From Megaustenia siamemsis (Eukaryota > Mollusca > Gastropoda > Stylommatophora > Ariophantidae): DNA of 64,000 nt. Under the pieces are notes generated by a model that saw nothing but the letters and a program-made list of their open reading frames with translations, ran no database searches and had not been told where the DNA came from. The stretch spans positions 53,491,328 to 53,555,327 of the forward strand of contig JAVIAB010000051.1 of the NCBI GenBank assembly GCA_032433765.1, read 5' to 3'. The translations under genes and the position numbers were made by a program. Below, one piece after another: positions 62,701 to 64,000 of the stretch. Positions within the stretch are counted from its first letter, which is position 1, and every line of letters begins with the position of its first letter.

Positions 62701-63284
62701 CACAATTTTACATTGGCGCAATCTTAACATCAAGTAGTCCGTGCTCATCCATTGCGCTGTTGCTACAATTGATTTATGTTAATGAATGTTTCTCACAATG
62801 TAAAACATTTGAATCAATTCCCAGCTCTAAATTATTATTTGCTCCCACATTTTCAGGTAAAAATCTTTCCTCTCGACGTCTGTAAAGACAACCCGCTCAT
62901 CTTGGAGGACGACAGCGATAGCGACGACGAAGACGATCTGGATATAAAGAATGTCACAATCCCACTCACAATCACGATGATTGTCATTGGCGGCTATATC
63001 TTTGGCGGTGCCGTGCTGTTCGGTCTGTGGGAAGGCTGGGACTGGCTCCAGTCGGCCTACTTCTGCTTCATCACACTCAGCACCATCGGCTTTGGGGATG
63101 TCGTGCCAGGGACTGACTTTGACGATCCCTTAGCCCAAACTCGGCTCCTTCTGGGTCCATTTACGTCTTGTTCGGCATGGCCATACTCTCCATGTGTTTT
63201 TCCCTAATGCAGGACGAGATCTTGGCAAAGGCTCGTTGGATTGGGCTCAAGTTAGGCCTTATTGAAAAAGAAGTGGCGGATTAA
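25435..63284 (+). CDS. Two-pore-domain (K2P/TWIK-like) potassium channel gene, six exons
   Basis: K2P channels form background K+ conductances as dimers in the plasma membrane. Exons are 25435-25691, 28902-29074, 52026-52216, 54475-54547, 58856-58977 and 62857-63284, with phases 2, 1, 0, 1, 0 that join without conflict. The product would be ~414 residues: TM1 at about 20-40, an extracellular cap with sequons at N63 and N113, pore 1 T-T-I-G-Y-G-N (GYG 144-146), and TM2 with [18 protein letters not shown] (162-179). A cytoplasmic loop follows with a basic KRKNKNKDK and an acidic serine tract (288-301), then TM3 (307-327) and pore 2 S-T-I-G-F-G-D (GFG 350-352). TM4 is encoded after a one-base frameshift. 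The intron splitting the first glycine codon of GYG is a known feature of K2P genes. Intron 2 is ~23 kb and packed with minisatellites and retroelements. The TWIK/TWK subfamily cannot be fixed without a tree. Confidence 0.95.
25955..26270 (-). mobile_element. LINE C-terminal fragment in intron 1
   Basis: The minus strand in different frames gives [20 protein letters not shown] and an upstream LRKTTE-like segment, matching the tail type at 10603-10810. It is degenerate. Confidence 0.5.
26665..27345 (+). mobile_element. LINE 3' part (family H) in intron 1
   Basis: The + strand reads [20 protein letters not shown] and [13 protein letters not shown], then in another frame [20 protein letters not shown] and YGHFKRHSG. 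It ends with [20 protein letters not shown] and [20 protein letters not shown]. This is the segment from just after the RT catalytic motif to the C-terminus. Two or more frameshifts occur. Confidence 0.8.
27396..28253. repeat. 21-bp minisatellite, ~40 copies, in intron 1
   Basis: Units close to ATTCTCCTATAAGTCTCTTTG vary at a few positions (TAAGTCTC, TAATTCTC, TAGGTTTC). Because 21 is a multiple of three, all frames stay open for long stretches (minus-strand Y-R-R-I-K-E-T repeats). It is not regarded as coding because it lies inside an intron. Confidence 0.92.
28438..28776 (+). mobile_element. SINE3 in intron 1
   Basis: A full-length head (GGCCTCGGTAGCCTAGTTGA with the B box GTGTTCGATTCCCGC). 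The body has ACCAGGGTATTACCCTGGGA and the tail is ACTTTACCTTTACCTTA. It lies just upstream of K2P exon 2 and makes a long but spurious open frame with it. Confidence 0.88.
28902..29074 (+). CDS. K2P exon 2 (cap and first part of pore 1)
   Basis: The acceptor is TTCTTTAG at 28894-28901. It completes the split Arg codon and reads [20 protein letters not shown], the second cap helix, then a sequon N-C-S at residue 113. It continues [17 protein letters not shown], the pore helix and filter entry. The donor is ATAG|GTAAGT after 29074, leaving the first base of the filter glycine. Confidence 0.95.
29219..29487. repeat. (ATC)n/(ACC)n trinucleotide array
   Basis: About 270 bp of CATCAT and CACCAC blocks. 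The apparent poly-His and poly-Met ORFs are artefacts of this repeat. Confidence 0.95.
29490..29920. other. Intron 2, nothing recognised
   Basis: AT-rich with no TE or exon signature. Confidence 0.35.
29922..30078 (+). mobile_element. Dispersed repeat R4 fragment
   Basis: Shares GAAGAGGGAAGACAAC and ACAACACAACGCA, in the same order and similar spacing, with 20128-20275. It contains a poly-G tract. Class unknown. Confidence 0.45.
30263..30523 (+). mobile_element. SINE1 with 14-bp TSD
   Basis: Full-length SINE1. The duplication TATTTGTCTCACAG is at 30249-30262 and 30524-30537 and is perfect, indicating a fairly young insertion. Confidence 0.93.
30718..30960 (+). mobile_element. LINE A 3' fragment
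   Basis: Reads [20 protein letters not shown] and [20 protein letters not shown], ending in TACTTGATGATGATGATA. 5' truncated at the start of the FGHVMRRE block. Confidence 0.85.
31060..31317 (+). mobile_element. SINE1 with 13-bp TSD
   Basis: Full-length copy. The duplication ATCGATAATGTTG (31047-31059) and ATCGATAATGCTG (31318-31330) differs at one base. The tail is rich in T. Confidence 0.92.
31318..31939. other. Intron 2, nothing recognised
   Basis: Contains a GA-rich stretch at 31740-31920 but no element with clear ends. A short inverted repeat at 31603-31650 (AATCTGAAGAAAAGAA with TTCTTCAGATT) could form a hairpin. Confidence 0.35.
31940..32116 (-). mobile_element. LINE A 3' stub
   Basis: The last ~175 bp of LINE A on the minus strand, ending with ATGATGATG at 31940. 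Confidence 0.82.
32120..33640. other. Intron 2, mostly unrecognised; (TG)n at 32882-32937
   Basis: Apart from the TG/TGCG microsatellite at 32882-32937 no repeat family, exon or RNA gene could be identified. Confidence 0.4.
33640..34085 (+). mobile_element. LINE F reverse-transcriptase fragment
   Basis: The + strand reads an R-V-K-Q-G...[11 protein letters not shown] motif (RT block before the catalytic site) near 33660-33710. Then [16 protein letters not shown] follows near 33840-33890, a diverged F-A-D-D catalytic box (second Asp now Asn). Several stops occur. The element's later part reappears at 35690-35815 after the 50-bp minisatellite. Confidence 0.75.
34065..35665. repeat. 50-bp minisatellite, ~32 copies, grown from LINE F sequence
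   Basis: The unit contains GTTGCTACTATTTCCCTAGT, TGATGAAGTAAACGCCGT and a T6-T9/A3-A5 run. The first unit overlaps LINE F sequence (a [11 protein letters not shown] reading near 34056-34090). Copies differ at a few sites (TAAGCG/TAAACG, CCCTAG/CCCTTG) and in the homopolymer length. Confidence 0.95.
35690..35815 (+). mobile_element. LINE F continuation (Y-G-x-E-T-W region)
   Basis: The + strand reads [13 protein letters not shown] followed by a stop and then G-H-E-R-R-L near 35755-35815. This is the conserved (L)LYGSETWTTY...RRL segment that follows the RT in these LINEs. It lies where LINE F would resume after the 50-bp array. Confidence 0.65.
35780..36705. repeat. 46-bp minisatellite, ~20 copies, grown from the same LINE F
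   Basis: The unit contains TTGGACAACTTACTAAGGAC and GAGATTGATAATACGAGAA. Its first copy is the LINE F ETWTTY...RRL segment itself. Copies are very uniform in the centre and diverge at both ends. Confidence 0.95.
36706..37580. other. Intron 2, diverged edge of the array and unassigned sequence
   Basis: 36706-36870 holds decayed relatives of the 46-bp unit (GGACAACTTACTGAGGACAT). After that nothing could be recognised. Confidence 0.4.
37584..37646. repeat. (CT)n microsatellite
   Basis: About 30 CT dinucleotides. Confidence 0.95.
37700..38500 (-). mobile_element. LINE C-terminal/RT-proximal fragment
   Basis: Minus strand near 38035-37920 reads [20 protein letters not shown] and [14 protein letters not shown]. 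This is the E-T-W-S-L...M-R-C-L-R-x-x-L-G-V-T-R block. Flanking parts are too decayed to translate far, so the limits are approximate. Confidence 0.55.
38597..39040. mobile_element. Insert in LINE B: inverted-repeat element with tRNA-like core
   Basis: It starts with an arm (ATCATTTCAGAGGAAGAG, GTTTACAGCACT) that recurs inverted at about 38806-38873, arms ~70 bp. Between the arms, on the minus strand, lies a tRNA-like segment (38770-38690) with B box CGGGTTCGATCC and a long variable-arm-like stretch. It carries a second insertion (SINE1 at 38913-39004). It may be a SINE whose body was partly duplicated in inverted orientation, or a foldback element. Confidence 0.55.
38913..39004 (-). mobile_element. 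5'-truncated SINE1 with 13-bp TSD
   Basis: Only the 3' ~90 bp of SINE1 is present, in minus orientation. The perfect duplication CTATAATATTATA (38900-38912 and 39005-39017) proves that it is a separate insertion and that SINE1 can be 5' truncated like a LINE. Confidence 0.9.
39560..39790 (-). mobile_element. LINE D 3' fragment
   Basis: Minus-strand copy of the 3' tail found at 24790-25025, with TCATCATCGG at its 3' end and the L-T-W-T-S...R-D-R-A-E-W-R segment readable. Confidence 0.8.
39860..40881 (-). mobile_element. LINE A, 3' half (interrupted by LINE B)
   Basis: The minus strand encodes [40 protein letters not shown] (catalytic Y-A-D-D), then [20 protein letters not shown] and the MRRE... 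tail, ending with ATGATGATG at 39860. The 5' side breaks at TTTGTCAAA (40873-40881) in the K-A-F-D-K-V-K motif, where LINE B is inserted. It resumes at 42233. Confidence 0.9.
40882..42232 (-). mobile_element. LINE B, 5'-truncated, inserted in LINE A (9-bp TSD)
   Basis: The minus strand 42007-40988 is a single 339-codon open frame: [60 protein letters not shown] (F-A-D-D catalytic box), [41 protein letters not shown], and [13 protein letters not shown]. It ends with AAGGTCAATAGATAGATAGA at 40882. It is truncated at the K-A-F-D motif near 42035, and ~200 bp of unknown sequence lies at its 5' end. TTTGTCAAA occurs at 40873-40881 and 42233-42241. The long intact frame makes it the youngest LINE here. 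Confidence 0.9.
42233..42690 (-). mobile_element. LINE A, 5' half (continued)
   Basis: Minus strand: a [14 protein letters not shown] segment, [56 protein letters not shown], and [11 protein letters not shown]. These are the first RT blocks and join the part at 39860-40881. A small repeat of GCTTTTCCTGCTTCT lies at 42640-42690. Confidence 0.88.
42700..43600. other. Intron 2, nothing recognised
   Basis: No coding, SINE or LINE pattern seen. Confidence 0.4.
43605..46245. repeat. 28/29-bp minisatellite, ~90 copies
   Basis: Units containing GAAGAGCTAGACTACTACTA or GAAGAGCTAGACTATACTAC alternate, separated by CATAGAGG(G/A). The array is broken once by ~90 bp of unique sequence at 43830-43920. 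Higher-order blocks recur (45340-45440 and 45700-45800 both carry GAGAAGATCCA and GAGGGGAGCTAG variants), showing segmental duplication inside the array. Confidence 0.95.
46250..46790. other. Intron 2, unassigned with poly-G tract
   Basis: A G run at 46451-46467 and T run follow the array. A + strand frame opening at 46730 runs into the next array, and nothing else is recognisable. Confidence 0.35.
46795..48590. repeat. 48-bp minisatellite, ~37 copies, open in several frames
   Basis: The unit contains GACATTCTTAGTGCTCTCAA and a variable part: GCAGAGCGAGCAATAGA, GCATGACGAGCAATAGA, or GTAAGACAAGATATAGAC. Forty-eight is a multiple of three, so long ORFs arise. The minus strand gives 546 and 514 codons in two frames, the + strand 264 codons of the form [16 protein letters not shown]. 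The + frame is closed by TGA in the GCATGAC variants. It lies in K2P intron 2, so coding use is unlikely, though not excluded. Confidence 0.93.
48760..49016 (-). mobile_element. SINE1 with 11-bp TSD
   Basis: Full-length, minus orientation (AGTAAAGTACCCCCGTCACG at the 3' end; head CTGAGCTATCGCGGCTCCC). Duplication ACTGAGTATGG (48749-48759) and ACTGAATATGG (49017-49027), one mismatch. Confidence 0.92.
49020..49880. other. Intron 2, mostly unrecognised; short LINE remnant at 49400-49490
   Basis: Around 49400-49490 the + strand reads a [18 protein letters not shown] segment, in more than one frame, typical of the post-RT tail. Nothing else is identifiable. Confidence 0.4.
49885..50040 (-). mobile_element. 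Small LINE remnant
   Basis: Nucleotide resemblance to the minus-strand LINE tail at 22590-22900 (GCGTCGAGGGAAGAAGTAGT against GCGTTGAGGGGGAATATAAT, and TTCTTCATTTCTGAT). Too short for a family call. Confidence 0.35.
50435..51105. repeat. 33-bp minisatellite, ~20 copies
   Basis: The unit contains GCGCTGACAATCCATATACT and TTCCTGGTCCAAG. A longer variant adds GTCCACG. Thirty-three is divisible by three, giving minus-strand frames of the form [11 protein letters not shown]. Intronic. Confidence 0.93.
51386..51490 (-). mobile_element. 5'-truncated SINE1
   Basis: The 3' ~105 bp of SINE1 in minus orientation (CCCCCGTCACGTCAAGTGGC ... GGTCGGTATTACGCCC). No duplication was found. Confidence 0.85.
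51595..51735. repeat. 21-bp minisatellite, ~7 copies
   Basis: Units of CAATCTTGAGCTGTATACAA type. Confidence 0.93.
52026..52216 (+). CDS. K2P exon 3 (pore 1 filter, TM2)
   Basis: The acceptor is TTTTCCAG at 52018-52025. It completes G144 and reads [20 protein letters not shown], then [30 protein letters not shown] and a basic [10 protein letters not shown] end. The Y-A-x-x-G-I-P-L-x-L motif is the strongest K2P signature of TM2. The exon ends at AAG|GTAAAT (donor 52217), phase 0. Confidence 0.96.
52199..52460. repeat. 87-bp tandem triplication covering the exon-3 splice donor
   Basis: The last ~18 bp of exon 3, its donor and ~70 bp of intron (ending in a CATCAT/CTTCTT tract) are repeated three times. 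Donors AAG|GTAAAT sit at 52217, 52304 and 52391, exactly 87 bp apart. The frame stays open through all copies. Confidence 0.95.
52455..52695 (-). mobile_element. LINE C-terminal fragment in intron 3
   Basis: The minus strand in mixed frames reads [20 protein letters not shown] and [15 protein letters not shown]. This resembles the G-x-P...R-L-H tail of the fragment at 25955-26270. Decayed. Confidence 0.45.
52949..53056. repeat. (GA)n microsatellite
   Basis: About 100 bp of GA with small interruptions. Confidence 0.95.
53165..53442 (-). mobile_element. Diverged SINE1
   Basis: Minus orientation, recognisable by GTATAGGGAATATGGTTTTG, CTTCGGCACATGATTTTT and the head CACTGAGATATCGCGGCTCC. It has an A-run insertion at 53306-53322 and many substitutions. 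Confidence 0.85.
53697..53758. repeat. (GA)n microsatellite
   Basis: About 30 GA dinucleotides. Confidence 0.95.
53757..53880. repeat. Short minisatellite, ~5 units of 23-27 bp
   Basis: Units of TGTGAATGTGGTGGGTGATA type decaying towards TTGTGAATGTGGTAGTTAAG. Confidence 0.85.
54025..54335 (-). mobile_element. LINE C-terminal fragment in intron 3
   Basis: The minus strand carries [18 protein letters not shown] at 54210-54160, preceded in another frame by a Y-G-S-E-S segment. This is the post-RT block. 3' part decayed. Confidence 0.7.
54475..54547 (+). CDS. K2P exon 4 (TM2-TM3 cytoplasmic loop)
   Basis: A small exon with acceptor ATTGACAG at 54467-54474 and donor TCAG|GTAATC after 54547, phase 0 in and 1 out. 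It reads [20 protein letters not shown] and KSSS, serine-rich as expected for the regulatory loop. It has no family motif of its own; phases and splice sites support it. Confidence 0.7.
54550..55113. other. Intron 4, unassigned
   Basis: A + strand frame at 54811-55035 includes a hydrophobic stretch ([20 protein letters not shown]) but has no splice context or homology I can name. It is left unannotated. Confidence 0.3.
55130..55382 (+). mobile_element. SINE1 with 17-bp TSD
   Basis: Full-length. Duplication TATAGTGTAAGTAAGGA (55114-55130) and TATAGTGTAAATAAGGA (55383-55399), one mismatch. The first bases of the SINE overlap the end of the left copy. Confidence 0.92.
55400..55745. other. Intron 4, unassigned
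   Basis: A short + strand frame at 55515-55742 ([20 protein letters not shown]) could be a very decayed LINE piece. No motif confirms it. Confidence 0.25.
55749..55992 (+). mobile_element. SINE2-like element
   Basis: About 95% similar by eye to 19091-19338 along its whole length, including GAGGCGACTAAGGAGGTTGA, CGTCTTCGGCTCGAAAGGAC and (TAGA)n. Confidence 0.72.
55995..56725. other. Intron 4, nothing recognised
   Basis: Contains C/A homopolymers at 56053-56090 and otherwise AT-rich unique sequence. Confidence 0.4.
56730..58850. repeat. 18/23-bp minisatellite running up to exon 5
   Basis: Units of ACTTATTACTTCATCACA, with or without CCACA, then ACGTATTGCTTCATCATACC types, then CTCCTCATCACAAATTATTA types towards the end. 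About 2.1 kb, with the last unit a few bases before the exon-5 acceptor (58855). The + strand ORFs of 570 and 382 codons are repeat artefacts: they are His/Thr/Leu/Tyr-only and lie in the intron. Confidence 0.95.
58856..58977 (+). CDS. K2P exon 5 (serine/threonine-rich loop)
   Basis: The acceptor is TGTATCAAG at 58847-58855 and the donor TCTAAG|GTAAAT follows 58977. With the base from exon 4 it reads [20 protein letters not shown], then [21 protein letters not shown]. Phase 1 in, 0 out. Ser/Thr-rich with R-K-R, so several phosphorylation sites are possible. The acceptor is only moderate, and the minisatellite supplies its pyrimidine tract. Confidence 0.72.
59097..59191 (-). repeat. Inverted copy of the K2P pore-2 exon in intron 5
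   Basis: The minus strand matches exon 6 at 63074-63166 over 95 bp with two substitutions and one indel. It starts at CACTCAGC (exon Thr-Leu-Ser before the filter) and stops at TTACGTC. Similarity ends abruptly on both sides. At the position where exon 6 has CTGGGTCC, this copy has CTGGGGTCC, which keeps the channel reading frame. It is not an exon of its own: it lies antisense to the gene and has no splice sites. Confidence 0.92.
59271..59685 (-). mobile_element. LINE A2 3' fragment in intron 5
   Basis: The minus strand is open for 121 codons: [57 protein letters not shown] and [20 protein letters not shown]. Ends with the ATGATGATG tail at 59271. Closely related to 15380-15790. Confidence 0.88.
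59870..60240. repeat. 42-bp minisatellite, ~8 copies
   Basis: Units containing TTCCATTCAAAAGACCCCAC and AGGGGTACTGCAATACTAAG. Forty-two is a multiple of three, so frames of the form [14 protein letters not shown] stay open. Confidence 0.94.
60466..60787 (+). mobile_element. SINE3 with 7-bp TSD
   Basis: Head GGGGCCTCGGTAGCCTAGTT, B box GTGTTCGATTCCCGC, tail ACTTTACCTTTAT. ATAAGCT at 60459-60465 and 60788-60794 is a probable duplication. Confidence 0.87.
60800..61128. other. Intron 5, nothing recognised
   Basis: No coding or repeat signature. Confidence 0.35.
61141..61408 (+). mobile_element. SINE1 with 12-bp TSD
   Basis: Full-length. TATACACTTTAG (61129-61140) and TATAAACTTTAG (61409-61420), one mismatch. 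Confidence 0.92.
61545..62620 (+). mobile_element. LINE A, RT to 3' end, in intron 5
   Basis: It starts at a [12 protein letters not shown] segment and encodes [11 protein letters not shown], a TGA at 61732, then [20 protein letters not shown] and [20 protein letters not shown]. The frame is then open to [17 protein letters not shown] (62444). The catalytic box has an extra Asp codon (Y-A-D-D-D-T). The tail is CGGTACTTGATGATGATGAT. 5' truncated at the K-A-F-D-K motif, like LINE B. Confidence 0.92.
62857..63284 (+). CDS. K2P exon 6 (acidic loop, TM3, pore 2, TM4), one-base frameshift
   Basis: The acceptor is ATTTTCAG at 62849-62856. The frame gives [20 protein letters not shown], an acidic S-D-S-D-D-E-D-D tract, TM3 ([18 protein letters not shown]), [14 protein letters not shown] and the filter [11 protein letters not shown]. 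After [14 protein letters not shown] (about 63154) the frame breaks and would stop at 63205-63207. In the next frame the sequence continues [20 protein letters not shown], a good TM4, to a TAA at 63282-63284. One G is missing from a GGGG run, so this may be a sequencing error, an allele or a pseudogenising change. The C-terminus is short (~25 residues after TM4). Confidence 0.93.
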
Positions 63285-63780
63285 ACTGAGAAACGTATTT
63301 ATTTTATTTGGTTAAAATCGACGACAATAGATAGTTGAATTTACCATCAGAAGATCAGCGTCGGATACTCAGGGGAGGCAACGGAAGCTAAGACTCTCAC
63401 ATTTTATCGGAATTCATAACACAATCACATTCCAGCACAGTGAGTTAAATGTCAGTGTAGAACCAGCCACCGTAATCCCTGGTATTGCCGTGATAAGTTT
63501 AAATAACTCAAGTAGTTACTAATAATAGGCTTCATTGTCTATGGAGGTTAAACCTACAACAACCGTACAACGGCATATGTCGACCTTGAATTGTGTGTGA
63601 GAACTATGTAGGTCATTTCAACGATTACTTCCCCGTTCCCATGGAAAAAAAAAAACGAAAGACAAATCGATGGCGCTCAATAATTTTTTTTTTTTTAAGC
63701 ATAGAAGTAGTTCCAATGGGGAGGACAATTTATGAAGTACCATCTGTAAGAATCACTGCGCTGTGTCTGTATATATATAT
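63285..63780. other. K2P 3' UTR candidate, no canonical poly(A) signal
   Basis: Follows the stop codon. No AATAAA was seen before the SINE1 at 63782. The only ATTAAA overlaps the stop. Homopolymers at 63643-63656 and 63686-63698. Confidence 0.35.
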
Positions 63781-63781
63781 A

Positions 63782-64000
63782 TAAAGTACCCCCCGTCAAG
63801 CCAAGTGGCGTATAGGGAATATGGTGTTAGTGACCATATATATTATAGACCTTCGGCACATGATTTTTGCGGTAATGTGGTTGGTATTACGCCCATGCCG
63901 CTTCACTTTCCCAGAAAAAAATCAAGTACCCATTTAAGGCTGGGTGAACCCGGAAGCCATCGATTGAGATCGAACCCTACCTCTTGTCCTTTGTAGTCCA
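63782..64000 (-). mobile_element. SINE1, cut by the window end
   Basis: Minus orientation, starting at its 3' end (AAAGTACCCCCCGTCAAGCC). It runs through CCATTTAAGGCTGGGTGAAC and into the B-box region (GATCGAACCCTACC); the head continues beyond the window. Confidence 0.9.

Overview
This window is eukaryotic genomic DNA that is poor in genes and rich in repeats. The coding exons have GT/AG introns. tRNA-derived SINEs and APE-type non-LTR retrotransposons (LINEs) are abundant, and long minisatellites fill the introns. The families of LINE and SINE, together with a multi-exon K2P potassium channel, suggest a lophotrochozoan, most likely a gastropod mollusc. That placement is inferred from repeat style and protein feel, not from any search.

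Two spliced genes can be supported, both on the + strand. (1) The 3' end of a BTB/POZ-BACK-type gene: three exons at 266-383, 4876-4995 and 7195-7334, a stop codon, and a poly(A) signal at 7476; its 5' part lies outside the window. (2) A two-pore-domain (K2P/TWIK-like) potassium channel spread over 25435-63284 in six exons. Intron phases join cleanly, pore 1 (GYG) is split by an intron inside its first glycine codon, pore 2 (GFG) is in the last exon, and intron 2 is about 23 kb. The last exon lacks one base, which breaks the frame before TM4. A 95-bp inverted copy of the same pore-2 sequence sits in the preceding intron and keeps the missing base. A third coding candidate is an intronless ORF (13266-14189) with two cysteine-rich repeats of unknown family, embedded in LINE debris.

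Layout: 1-7500, BTB gene with GA-rich and pyrimidine-rich arrays in its introns; 7500-25400, intergenic LINE/SINE graveyard with a 28-bp minisatellite (19.8-21.9 kb) and the cysteine-repeat ORF; 25435-63284, K2P gene. The K2P introns hold minisatellites with units of about 21, 50, 46, 29, 48, 33, 21, 87, 18-23 and 42 bp, nested retroelements with readable target-site duplications, and at least eleven copies of one tRNA-headed SINE across the window.

The most interesting item is the near-perfect inverted repeat between intron 5 and the pore-2 exon of the K2P gene. It could form a long intron-exon RNA duplex of the kind used for A-to-I editing of ion-channel transcripts, or it could be a recent inverted duplication. 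Others are an in-frame triplication of the exon-3 splice donor, two minisatellites that grew out of a single LINE copy, and retroelements nested three deep.
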